Positions 1 through 7,363 of a stretch of 25,371 nucleotides of DNA are shown here, piece after piece (position 1 is the stretch's first letter; every line of letters starts with the position of its first letter). The notes beneath the pieces were generated by a model. It did no database searches. It was given only the letters and a program-made list of their open reading frames with translations, and was not told the origin of the DNA. The DNA lies in the NCBI GenBank assembly GCA_002448395.1, contig DJXS01000029.1, positions 3,292 through 28,662 on the forward strand. The letters run 5' to 3'. The position numbers were made by a program, and so were the translations under genes. This stretch comes from Lachnospiraceae bacterium UBA6998. GTDB lineage: Bacteria > Bacillota > Clostridia > Lachnospirales > Lachnospiraceae.

Positions 1-568
1 TGCGGGATACGGGCTGGATGAACTCAGGGTGTGTGTTGATGTGCTCGATCAGGCGGTCGGCATACTTCTTCATCTTGAAGAAATACGCGTCTTCCTTGGC
101 CTGGTGCACTTCGCCGCCGCAGACCGGGCAGTACTTCTCATCCACTACCTGAGAAGCAGTGTAGAACGCCTCGCACTCTCTGCAGTACATTCCCTCGTAA
201 TAACCAAGATAAATGTCGCCCTGATCGTACAGTTTCTTGAAGATCTTCTGTACCTGGCGCTCGTGATCTTCATCCGTCGTGCGGATAAAGCGATCATAGG
301 AAGTGTTGACGAGGTCCCAGAGTCTCTTGATCTCTCCTGCCACTTCGTCTACGAATTCCTTGGGAGTCTTGCCGGCTGCTGCCGCTCTGGACTCGATCTT
401 CTGGCCGTGCTCGTCGCTGCCGGTCTGGAAATGCACGTCATAGCCGTCCGCTTTCTTGTATCTCGCGATACAGTCAGCAAGGATGATCTCATACGTATTT
501 CCGATATGCGGCTTGCCGGATGTGTATGCGATCGCTGTTGTAATGTAATATTTCCCTTTATTCTGCAT
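1..568 (-). CDS. metG: methionyl-tRNA synthetase, N-terminal part (runs off the left edge)
   Basis: Class I aminoacyl-tRNA synthetase that charges tRNA-Met with methionine in the cytoplasm. 189 residues are visible; the 3' end lies beyond position 1. The class I signature appears as KPHIGN (residues 19-24), the usual HIGH-type motif of MetRS, and QTGSDEHGQK (48-57) is the typical MetRS segment. A zinc-knuckle insertion follows with Cys129, Cys132, Cys147 and Cys150 (CREC ... CPVC), the four-Cys form. The start is ATG 568, with GAGGGG at 578-583 as ribosome site. An ATG five bases upstream runs straight into a stop and cannot be used. The KMSKS loop and anticodon-binding domain are outside the window. 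Family assignment is secure. Confidence 0.95.
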   Translation of the reverse strand, partial: MQNKGKYYITTAIAYTSGKPHIGNTYEIILADCIARYKKADGYDVHFQTGSDEHGQKIESRAAAAGKTPKEFVDEVAGEIKRLWDLVNTSYDRFIRTTDEDHERQVQKIFKKLYDQGDIYLGYYEGMYCRECEAFYTASQVVDEKYCPVCGGEVHQAKEDAYFFKMKKYADRLIEHINTHPEFIQPVSR

Positions 569-607
569 AGGTCATTTCCCCTCTTGTTAATATTTCCAAT
601 AAAGCCT

Positions 608-632
608 GAAGCCGTGCCGAAGGCACTGCTTC
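608..632 (-). other. small hairpin in the metG leader
   Basis: Inverted repeat just upstream of metG: GAAGC and GTGCC arms pair with GGCAC and GCTTC around a three-base loop, with one A/G mismatch. It directly follows the map terminator in the direction of transcription. The U-tract is poor, so it is not a convincing second terminator. It could be a leader structure, but the roughly 65-base leader is too short for a T-box and no function is claimed. Confidence 0.4.
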
Positions 633-633
633 C

Positions 634-667
634 AAAAATGCGCTCCTCGTATTGAGCGCATTTTTTT
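634..667 (-). terminator. intrinsic terminator after map
   Basis: A-rich flank, stem GCGCTC/GAGCGC extended by A/T pairs, eight-base loop, then a run of T residues. It begins immediately after the map stop codon at 669. The A- and T-tracts on both sides make it look functional in either orientation, but only minus-strand genes are present here. Confidence 0.75.
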
Positions 668-668
668 A

Positions 669-1553
669 TTACCAGCAAAGGACCTCGTGTCCTGTCTCCG
701 TGACCAGCACCTGGATCTCCCACTGCGCGGAAGGCTTCCCGTCGGCGGTGTAGATCGTCCAGCCGTTCTTGTCGTCCTGATAGATCTCATCCGTTCCCAT
801 ATTGACCATGGGCTCGATGGTAAATACCATGCCGGGGACCATCAGCATCTCCTCGCCGGGCTTAGAGACATAACTTACGAAAGGATCTTCGTGGAACTCA
901 AGGCCGATGCCGTGTCCGCCGATCTCCTTAACTACTGTATAGCCGTTCTTCACGGCGTGCTCGTGGACCTTGCTGCCCATATCTCCGAGTGTCGTCCACG
1001 GAATGACGTTTTGGAGGCCGATCTCCACGCACTCCTTCGTGACCTGCACCAGTCTCTTCTTCTCCTCAGACACCTCTCCGATGCAGTACATTCGCGAGGA
1101 GTCCGAGAAATATCCCCTGTAGATCGTGGAGCAGTCCACGTTGATGATGTCGCCCTCTTTGAGGATGTGGACTTCATCCGGGATCCCGTGGCAGACTTCC
1201 TCATTAATAGAGGTGCATACGCTCTTGGGGAATCCCTCGTAGTGAAGCGGAGCCGGGATCGCGTTCATGGAGACTGTGGTCTCATAGACGATCTTATCGA
1301 TCTCCTCAGTGCTCATGCCCGGATGAATGGCCGCCGCGACGGCGTCCAGACACGCCATATTGACTTTGGCGCTCTCTTTGATGCCCTGAATCTGTTCCGG
1401 CGTCTTGATGATGCTCCGGTCGGGCACGATATGACCGCTGAGCTGATAACTTCTGATCTTCTCGTCAAAACGCATGTGGCAGCTCTTGTATTTCTTGCCG
1501 CTGCCGCACCAGCACGGGTCGTTTCTCTCTATTTTTGCTGCAAAATGGATCAT
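669..1553 (-). CDS. map: type I methionine aminopeptidase with N-terminal SEC-C zinc knuckle
   Basis: Removes the initiator methionine from nascent proteins; a dinuclear-metal hydrolase acting at the ribosome. 294 residues. The N-terminus holds the SEC-C motif CWCGSGKKYKSCH (14-26), a zinc knuckle common in clostridial MetAPs. The pita-bread fold follows with metal ligands Asp140, Asp151, His214 (GGHGIG), Glu247 (FTIEP) and Glu279, plus the catalytic-type His122 in VCHGIPD. I place the start at ATG 1553, with GGAAGGAAA at 1566-1574. A longer frame could begin at TTG 1631, but that TTG is the first half of the -35 hexamer of the gene's own promoter, so it cannot be the start. Monocistronic, between its own promoter and the terminator at 634-667. 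Confidence 0.95.
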   Translation of the reverse strand: MIHFAAKIERNDPCWCGSGKKYKSCHMRFDEKIRSYQLSGHIVPDRSIIKTPEQIQGIKESAKVNMACLDAVAAAIHPGMSTEEIDKIVYETTVSMNAIPAPLHYEGFPKSVCTSINEEVCHGIPDEVHILKEGDIINVDCSTIYRGYFSDSSRMYCIGEVSEEKKRLVQVTKECVEIGLQNVIPWTTLGDMGSKVHEHAVKNGYTVVKEIGGHGIGLEFHEDPFVSYVSKPGEEMLMVPGMVFTIEPMVNMGTDEIYQDDKNGWTIYTADGKPSAQWEIQVLVTETGHEVLCW

Positions 1554-1602
1554 ATCTTTGTTGAATTTCCTTCCATTTAATACTTTTACACACTTAAACA
1601 CA

Positions 1603-1631
1603 AGTATGGAATCTTTTGCGGTAAATGTCAA
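1603..1631 (-). promoter_or_regulatory. sigma-A-type promoter of map
   Basis: Minus-strand TTGACA (1626-1631), a 17-base spacer, then CATACT (1603-1608). The -35 is a perfect consensus and the -10 matches 4 of 6. It lies between the terminator at 1655-1693 and the map start at 1553, which gives a leader of about 45 bases. Confidence 0.8.
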
Positions 1632-1654
1632 GCAAGCCCCCCGGCTCCCGGGTC

Positions 1655-1693
1655 AAAAAAGAGACTGCGGGAAGTCACTCCTCCGCAGTCTCT
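1655..1693 (-). terminator. intrinsic terminator ending the glycopolymer operon
   Basis: A perfect 11-bp stem (AGAGACTGCGG pairing with CCGCAGTCTCT, 1660-1670 and 1683-1693) with a 12-base loop, followed on the minus strand by TTTTTT. It sits five bases past the phosphatase stop codon at 1698. This is the first good terminator found downstream of the promoter at 9934-9962. Confidence 0.88.
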
Positions 1694-1697
1694 GCCG

Positions 1698-2510
1698 TCA
1701 TCTCACATAGAATTCTTCCGCGTCCTCAAGCCTCAGACACGCCAGTTGGGCGCGCTCCGCCGCTTTGCGGATCGCAGGGCTCTCATCCTCCCCGCAGGAC
1801 AAAAGCTTGGCGCCGCAGTCCAGATCCACAAATTTCTCCCCGTAGAAGATCCTGTTGCGCCTGGTCGCCCTTGGCTTTCTGAAGGGCCAGTTCTTCTCCT
1901 CCTTCATCCGGGTAAAATAGTAGTCCGTGATCGTATGGCCGCAGATCAGGCAGTGATACTTGTTATCTCCCGTATATCCGGCAAAGGGATCTTCCCTCAG
2001 AAGCAGCCTTCTCCACACAGCGTCGCTCCGGCGATAGCGCTCGAGCGTCGGGCTTGGCACCGCGTCGTAGTAATAGGGATAGGCGTGGGCCAGCATATAG
2101 TGCTTCTCTTTGTCCATGACGTCGAAACTGTAGGGAAGACCGCTGATCCAGCGTCGGATCTCCCACTGCTTCACTCTGTCCAGCCGGCTGAACTCCGCCC
2201 AGGTCCCGGCTCCCCTGTTGTTCACCAGCCAGTTCTGCGCGATGAGATTGTCCGTACCGGCTCTGTATCCCGTTTCCATCATGGCAAGGAACATCTCCTC
2301 GTGATTGCCCCTCAGGCAGTGCACGCGGTCGCTGGAGCGGTCCAGATGCATCACGAACAGAAGCGTCTCCAGAGGATAAGCTCCCCAATCTATGTAGTCC
2401 CCCAGCAGATAGAGCTCGTCTCCTTTTTCAGGGGCAAACTTTATCTTTTTCAGGAGCTTCTGAAACTGCGGCAGTGCGCCGTGTATATCGCTGATCACAT
2501 AGGTTGACAA
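1698..2510 (-). CDS. calcineurin-like (PPP-family) metallophosphatase
   Basis: Predicted dinuclear-metal phosphoesterase of the PPP/ApaH/PrpE type, 270 residues. Visible motifs are DIHG (8-11), GDYIDWG (37-43), GNHE (68-71), then AHAYP and ICGHT histidines further on. In canonical PPP phosphatases the second motif is GDxVDRG and its Arg contacts the substrate phosphate; here that position is Trp42, so the substrate may differ from phosphoprotein or Ap4A. The start is TTG 2510, preceded by GGAGAA eight bases upstream; no in-frame ATG lies nearby. The gene starts 31 bases after the FrhB-type gene and precedes the terminator at 1655-1693, so it is probably the last gene of the glycopolymer operon. 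A link to polysaccharide synthesis is inference from position only. Confidence 0.8.
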   Translation of the reverse strand: MSTYVISDIHGALPQFQKLLKKIKFAPEKGDELYLLGDYIDWGAYPLETLLFVMHLDRSSDRVHCLRGNHEEMFLAMMETGYRAGTDNLIAQNWLVNNRGAGTWAEFSRLDRVKQWEIRRWISGLPYSFDVMDKEKHYMLAHAYPYYYDAVPSPTLERYRRSDAVWRRLLLREDPFAGYTGDNKYHCLICGHTITDYYFTRMKEEKNWPFRKPRATRRNRIFYGEKFVDLDCGAKLLSCGEDESPAIRKAAERAQLACLRLEDAEEFYVR

Positions 2511-2541
2511 TGTGTCTGTTCTCCGTTTCTTTCATATGCGG

Positions 2542-3480
2542 TCAGGGAAGGATCTTCTGAATCTTCCTCCGGGCCCTGTGCAAAAAAGTGACCGATCCGT
2601 AGTGTTCCATAACATAATCGATCCCGTGTTTTTTGTAGTCTCTCCAGAACTTGTGCCTGATCACGGAAGGCTTTGTGGGCTCCTGCAGGTTCAGCTGCCA
2701 GCAGTCCGTCGTATTGCTCTCCCGATAGTCCATGTTCTCCTTGATCTCATCAAAGAGCTCTTTCCCCCGCTCCGTGTGGATCAGGACAAGGCTCGTTCCC
2801 ATCTCATCCACGAAATCCGGCATGCTCTCCTCCATGTGCCAGAAATCGCCGATCGTGATGTCTGTGTCCCTATCCATCCTGGTGTATGGACAGGAGTGGC
2901 AGGAAGGGCGGATCGTATAGCGGTCAGTATAGATCCTCCTGTATTGGCTGATCGAGATCTCCTCTCCGCCGCGGCAGACCGTTCCCACCGACTTGCTCCA
3001 GCCGGTCTTCTTGTTGCGGAAGTTCAGTTTGCTGAGCTTCCCTCCCTTCTCCAGGGAGCGTGCGTACTCCGCCCAAATCTCAGGGCTGGGAGCCCCGTGG
3101 CAGATTATATCGACCGTAAAGATCCGCTCACTCATCCCGTTCATCTTCATGAACTGCATAAAGCCTGCGGCCTGACATCCCAATCCCGCGAACATAAGCT
3201 TCCGGTCAGGGTTTTCTTTCAGCCAGGACAGTGCTTCTTTCCATGAATCCAGCGCGTAACTCTGCATATACATGGAGCCCGAAGACGCGTCCCTCTCTTC
3301 CTTTGTAAGGGCGAGCTTTACTTCCGTCCGGTGCTCTTCGTAGTTGTAACGCGCGCACAGAACGGCGCAGCCTTTCTCCAAAAAAGCGTCTGAGATCGCG
3401 GTAAATGCGCCGCCGGAAGAACTGCGCCGCAGTACTTCTCTATCTTGGACCCTGCAGGCATAAACCAGTGTATTCTCCAT
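2542..3480 (-). CDS. FrhB/FdhB-type protein (coenzyme F420 hydrogenase beta-subunit family) lacking its N-terminal ferredoxin domain
   Basis: Protein of 312 residues resembling the FrhB/FdhB N and C domains (flavin and Fe-S oxidoreductase family). Recognisable segments are RRSSSGGAF near residue 20, VDIICHGAPSP mid-protein, the cysteine cluster in IRPSCHSCPYTRMDRDTDITIGDFW, and a basic C-terminus. Family members in polysaccharide loci normally begin with a 2x[4Fe-4S] ferredoxin module directly before the SSSGG segment. Here the protein starts at MENTLVYACRV, immediately before SSSGG, and the ferredoxin module is found at the end of the preceding gene. The gene starts nine bases after that gene's stop, with GAGG as ribosome site. 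Its biochemical role in polysaccharide loci is not established; a redox modification of the glycan or lipid carrier is a guess. Confidence 0.85.
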   Translation of the reverse strand: MENTLVYACRVQDREVLRRSSSGGAFTAISDAFLEKGCAVLCARYNYEEHRTEVKLALTKEERDASSGSMYMQSYALDSWKEALSWLKENPDRKLMFAGLGCQAAGFMQFMKMNGMSERIFTVDIICHGAPSPEIWAEYARSLEKGGKLSKLNFRNKKTGWSKSVGTVCRGGEEISISQYRRIYTDRYTIRPSCHSCPYTRMDRDTDITIGDFWHMEESMPDFVDEMGTSLVLIHTERGKELFDEIKENMDYRESNTTDCWQLNLQEPTKPSVIRHKFWRDYKKHGIDYVMEHYGSVTFLHRARRKIQKILP

Positions 3481-3489
3481 ATTTTGACC

Positions 3490-5142
3490 TCATTCCCCCT
3501 GATCCCGCTTGAAAGCGCAGGCCTGCAGACATTTATGGCAGCGCACGCATTTGTCGGCATCGATCACAGGATACAAAAAGCCCTCTTCATCCGCTTTCAT
3601 TTCGATCGCTCCCACAGGGCAGACCGCATAGCAGGCACTGCATCCGCAGCAGCTGCTCTTCTTATCAGCGAGAGCCGGAAGGTCGGAAGCGGCCCTTTTC
3701 GCCGGAGCGCCCGCTGTCCTGCTGCCGAACCCTCTTTTTTTGTTAATATAAGCCATTCCCTTTTTCATTACAGTTCTGACGAAGCCCTTGTTGATCGCCA
3801 TAAAGACGACGCATCCCACAGCCAGGTTGATAACATTGAGAATCGGCATCTGCATAAAGCACATGACGCTCTGAGCGGCCATGATCGCGAGAATGGTCAG
3901 TATGTGGGAGACATTGTATCTGACCTTTATGATCCTCTGAACGTCGATGCTCCTGTAGATAAACAGGAACAGGTAGCTGATCAGCGTGGAGCCTGAAGCC
4001 GCGTAGAGACCGATCCAGCGGATCGTGGCAACGTCCACGATCAGGTTGATGGCTGCAGCAACGGTAGTCGTGATCCCGACACTCGCCGATTCCTTGTAAG
4101 CCACGTAGATCCCTCCCAGGAAGGTGGACATGCTGAAGAAGAACATGGCCGCAAAGAGGATCGGGATCTGGTTGTAAGCCTCCGCATAATCTCCCCGGAT
4201 CAGGAGCTTGAACAGAATCGGGGTCGCTGCGATCAGAAGGCCGAAAAAGCCGGCCATGAGGTCGAACATGACCCGGAACATAGAAGAATAGTACTCGCCG
4301 GCATCCCTGTCTTTGGACACCACCGCCGCGTTCTCCTGCCATGCCATGGTGAATGTGTTCTGCGCGATCGTCAGAAGGCCGGGGATCTTATTGGCGACCG
4401 CGTAGACCGCGTTGGCCGCTACCCCCATAAAGAATGTGACGACAAGGCGGTCCGATACCCGCATGACCCAGGCGGACATACTGTTGGGCACCATGGGCCA
4501 GGAATAACGGAGCATTTCCCCGATCTTGTCCTTGTTATAGTACCGGAAGTCGACATAGCGGAAGATCCCCGCTCTGAGGACCAGATAAGCAAAAGAAAAC
4601 ACCGCTGACATCAGAAGAGCGATCACTGTGCCCTTCAGCCCGGCTCTGAGCCAGTAAACGCAGATCACAGCAAAGATCATCTTGCCTAAAGCGGCAAGGA
4701 TCGCGCTTATCGAGTACTCCATGTTCTCGTTCAGGCCCCTGCAGATCTGTCTTGCGACATTCCCCAGAACATCAAACAGGAAATAGAGGCAGATCAGGAT
4801 CCTGATCGTGCTGTCGGTTCTTCCGAGGCAGAAAAAAAGGACGAGCAAAGAAAGCAAGGAAGTCGGAATGACGAACACAACGATGTTCGTCACGATCTCC
4901 TTCACCTTTTCCTCATCGTCTCTTACATCGATCAGAAAGCGGAACGCTGCCGCCTGGATCTGCAAAGTGACCGTGGGCAATAACAGCGATTCCAAAATCG
5001 TGATCAGGTCATAGGTTCCCATCTCCTCCTTCGTAAGACATCCGGTGAGAATGGGAAGCGTTATAAAAGAGGCCAGCCTGGGCAGAAATGTCCCGATGGA
5101 CAGTATGAGTGTATTTTTGGCCAGTTTACTCTCTCGACTCAT
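3490..5142 (-). CDS. Wzx-type polysaccharide flippase fused to a C-terminal 2x[4Fe-4S] ferredoxin domain
   Basis: 550 residues. Residues about 1-480 are a multi-pass membrane protein of the MOP/Wzx (polysaccharide biosynthesis, PST) family, with many hydrophobic segments and an N-terminus (SKLAKNTLILSIGTFLPRL) typical of lipid-linked oligosaccharide flippases. After a basic Ala/Lys-rich linker comes a bacterial-type ferredoxin: cysteines 498, 501, 504, 508 (followed by Pro) and 532, 535, 538, 542, separated by EEGFLYPVIDADKC. Such ferredoxin modules normally form the N-terminus of FrhB-type proteins, and the next gene is exactly such a protein without one. The frame is open throughout with no stop at the junction. 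The start ATG 5142 lies inside the upstream gene (17-base overlap, AAGGA ribosome site), implying translational coupling. The ferredoxin would be expected on the cytoplasmic face. Confidence 0.9.
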   Translation of the reverse strand: MSRESKLAKNTLILSIGTFLPRLASFITLPILTGCLTKEEMGTYDLITILESLLLPTVTLQIQAAAFRFLIDVRDDEEKVKEIVTNIVVFVIPTSLLSLLVLFFCLGRTDSTIRILICLYFLFDVLGNVARQICRGLNENMEYSISAILAALGKMIFAVICVYWLRAGLKGTVIALLMSAVFSFAYLVLRAGIFRYVDFRYYNKDKIGEMLRYSWPMVPNSMSAWVMRVSDRLVVTFFMGVAANAVYAVANKIPGLLTIAQNTFTMAWQENAAVVSKDRDAGEYYSSMFRVMFDLMAGFFGLLIAATPILFKLLIRGDYAEAYNQIPILFAAMFFFSMSTFLGGIYVAYKESASVGITTTVAAAINLIVDVATIRWIGLYAASGSTLISYLFLFIYRSIDVQRIIKVRYNVSHILTILAIMAAQSVMCFMQMPILNVINLAVGCVVFMAINKGFVRTVMKKGMAYINKKRGFGSRTAGAPAKRAASDLPALADKKSSCCGCSACYAVCPVGAIEMKADEEGFLYPVIDADKCVRCHKCLQACAFKRDQGE

Positions 5143-6238
5143 TAAGTACTGATTCCTTCTCCATCTGATCCGCCCTCTCGGCGATCAGTTTTATATAATC
5201 CCCGGATCTTCGGCGAAGGAGGCCGAGCCGCCTCTGCGCCTCATTCCAGTCCGGGTTAAAACTGTAATCCTCTTCACTGTTTTTGAGGATGCAGTCCTGT
5301 AATCTGCAGCTGTTAAGAAGGTCTCTGCTCCTGACATTGAACTTCTTGACGGTCTCCAGCTCTACTTTGAATTTTTTGCCGAAGATTATGGAAAAAGCGG
5401 TCCCGTGGAAGGAATTGGTAAGAACGTATTCCGCGCCCGCGAACAGACCCACGAACTCCTCCGGAGTGCTGTAGCGGACCCTCGGGATATCCCTGTTTTT
5501 CCTGTATTCATTATTCAGATACAATATTTTGACACCGGTCCGCCTGGACAGCTCTCTCGCCGCGTTCAGCAGGTTGATGTCTCCATCCACCGTGTAGACG
5601 AAGATGTAGGGCTCCGGGCGGTTTGCGGGCGTCATGAAGCGCTCCCATTTCTCCCTGCCAAGAAGGAGCGTGGGATCGAGATCCGCCCTCGCCTCATAGC
5701 CGATCGTCTCCATAAGGTCAACCGACCTGGTCTCACGCAGAGAGATGCACTGCATTCCGGAGAGCCACTCCCTGTACAGTTCCTTCGTTCCCTCGGGAAA
5801 CGCGTCAAAACCCAGACTGCAGGCGTAGGAATAGCGCTGCTGCTCCCTCGCGAACACGAGCATATAGGCGGGATCCATACCGGAAAGCTTATTGTTCCAG
5901 ACCTGGTCCGAACCCGCGACAAACAGGGCATAGTCGTCCTGTGCCCCTCTGAGATCTTCGAACTGCATCGGCTGTGAAAGCTCCAGCTTATTCCTTCTGA
6001 AAGCGCCGAAAATGCGGTCCTTCTTCATTGCCACCAGGCACCGGAACAGCACAATGGGAAATCTGTGCCGCTTAAACAGTCCCCAGGGCCTGTGGCCTTC
6101 CTCAACAGTACGGCAGCGGTAATCCACGATGATCGCTTTTCTTCCCAGGCCGCTGATGACCTGCTGAAGCGCATATGCCTGCAGGACCGCTCCGTAATTA
6201 GATGCTCTGTGGAAGGTCAAAATACCGATTGGTTTCAT
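5126..6238 (-). CDS. polysaccharide pyruvyl transferase family protein
   Basis: 370 residues with the hallmarks of the PS_pyruv_trans family (CsaB/WcaK-like, GT-B-like fold): N-terminal GILTFHRASNYGAVLQAYAL, the FVAGSDQVWNN segment around residue 110, and the C-terminal TNSFHGTAFSIIFGK motif. Characterised members add pyruvate ketals from phosphoenolpyruvate to cell-wall or exopolysaccharide sugars, but many homologues sitting next to FrhB-type genes are unassigned. The trio pyruvyl transferase, flippase and FrhB is recurrent in Firmicute and Bacteroidetes polysaccharide loci. The 3' end overlaps the flippase start by 17 bases. The start ATG 6238 has a GAGAGAGA ribosome site. Confidence 0.9.
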   Translation of the reverse strand: MKPIGILTFHRASNYGAVLQAYALQQVISGLGRKAIIVDYRCRTVEEGHRPWGLFKRHRFPIVLFRCLVAMKKDRIFGAFRRNKLELSQPMQFEDLRGAQDDYALFVAGSDQVWNNKLSGMDPAYMLVFAREQQRYSYACSLGFDAFPEGTKELYREWLSGMQCISLRETRSVDLMETIGYEARADLDPTLLLGREKWERFMTPANRPEPYIFVYTVDGDINLLNAARELSRRTGVKILYLNNEYRKNRDIPRVRYSTPEEFVGLFAGAEYVLTNSFHGTAFSIIFGKKFKVELETVKKFNVRSRDLLNSCRLQDCILKNSEEDYSFNPDWNEAQRRLGLLRRRSGDYIKLIAERADQMEKESVLNESRE

Positions 6239-6288
6239 AAGTCTCTCTCATCTGTCATTTGCGGGCTGATCCGCGCAGGATCATCCAA

Positions 6289-7335
6289 TTATTTCTCAAA
6301 GGCTGACTTTTCCGGAAGCAGCCGGTCGAAAGCATCCAGAAGCTTCTTCTTCGCCCACTCGAAATCTTCCTCGGAGTCAATCTCATCCGCGTCGTTGAGG
6401 CACAGCATGGGATATTTGCCGCCCGTGACAAGTCCGCACAGCTTCTCCACCAGATCTCTGTCGGAACTGATCGTGTAGTGCGCCCCAAGCTTTTCCAGCC
6501 TTTCGGGCACGAAATTGCCGCTGGCCAGCTGCCAGTAGCGGAATACAAACTGGCTCACGTCCCTGACATCCCTGAAGCGGTGCCTGCAGGCGTCATCCAG
6601 TCTCTTTCCGTTGAGTTCCCATATAGTATCCATCGTGCTCTTGAGGATCGGCACCGGCAGGTGCTCGTTCCTGAATCCGGGAAACATGACGAACTTGCTG
6701 CAGTAGTAATTCTCCAAAACAGCGCTGACGCCGTTTTTCCTCACAGAAAACCACTTGTCCCGGTCCTTTCGAAGGACCTCGTGCATATCAAAGTGCTCGT
6801 TGATCACTTCCGTGCAGTTCAGATAAATGTGCGGCATGATGGACCCGATCTTTCCCGGCCTTACCGCATGGAGCCTCGCCTGGTGCACCGGTTTGCCGTC
6901 CCTGTAGAAGATCTCCTTCGGGATGCTCCTGCACAGGAAAGTGTCGTCATTGAAATATACGAAGTGCTCCGACAGCCCCCGGATCCTGTTGACATTGAGC
7001 TCGATCGGATGGGAGCTGAATGTGGGAAGGTATTCCTCGGGAATATAATCGGAGTGCTTGACATGGACCAGTTTGTCCGCGTCCAGGTTCAGCCAGGACG
7101 GCACATGGCCGCATGTCACAAAATAGATCTTGTTGACCCAGGGCGCGAATTTCTCCACGCCTCTGAACCAGTAGCGGAGCGTCTCCCAGTCCCGGTATCT
7201 CGCATCCCGGTCGTCCACCAGAAAGCGGTCCTTGGGCGCGTAACTGTTCCTGAGCGCTCTCCACTCCGGATCGCTGTCATCCACCCATAACAGTACGAAG
7301 TCAATGGGGTAATCAGATTGATTCGTTTTCGCCAT
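6289..7335 (-). CDS. Stealth-family sugar-phosphate transferase (capsule phosphotransferase)
   Basis: 348 residues. The Stealth conserved regions appear in order: CR1 as YPIDFVLLWVDDSDPEWR (residues 9-26), CR2 with RDWETLRYWFRGVEKFAPWV, IYFVTCGHVPSWL and HFVYFNDDTFL, then CR3 and CR4 toward the C-terminus. Characterised Stealth proteins transfer hexose-1-phosphate or polymerise phosphodiester-linked capsules, so this gene implies phosphodiester linkages in the product. The open frame extends upstream to 7503, but that extension overlaps the preceding gene by 140 bases, is Arg-rich and unlike the family. ATG 7335 has GGGAG upstream and puts CR1 near the N-terminus as expected. Position: 28 bases after the epimerase gene and 50 bases before the pyruvyl transferase gene. 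Confidence 0.92.
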   Translation of the reverse strand: MAKTNQSDYPIDFVLLWVDDSDPEWRALRNSYAPKDRFLVDDRDARYRDWETLRYWFRGVEKFAPWVNKIYFVTCGHVPSWLNLDADKLVHVKHSDYIPEEYLPTFSSHPIELNVNRIRGLSEHFVYFNDDTFLCRSIPKEIFYRDGKPVHQARLHAVRPGKIGSIMPHIYLNCTEVINEHFDMHEVLRKDRDKWFSVRKNGVSAVLENYYCSKFVMFPGFRNEHLPVPILKSTMDTIWELNGKRLDDACRHRFRDVRDVSQFVFRYWQLASGNFVPERLEKLGAHYTISSDRDLVEKLCGLVTGGKYPMLCLNDADEIDSEEDFEWAKKKLLDAFDRLLPEKSAFEK

Positions 7336-7363
7336 TTTAGTACATTCTCCCTGCCCGGATCCT

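Noticed and set aside
569..668. T-box or other riboswitch before metG
   Set aside because: The space is only about 100 bases and already holds the map terminator; no T-box sequence or specifier loop is visible.
687..1580. A 297-codon plus-strand frame over map
   Set aside because: It is antisense to map, whose metal ligands are all present; no family features are visible in the plus-strand translation.
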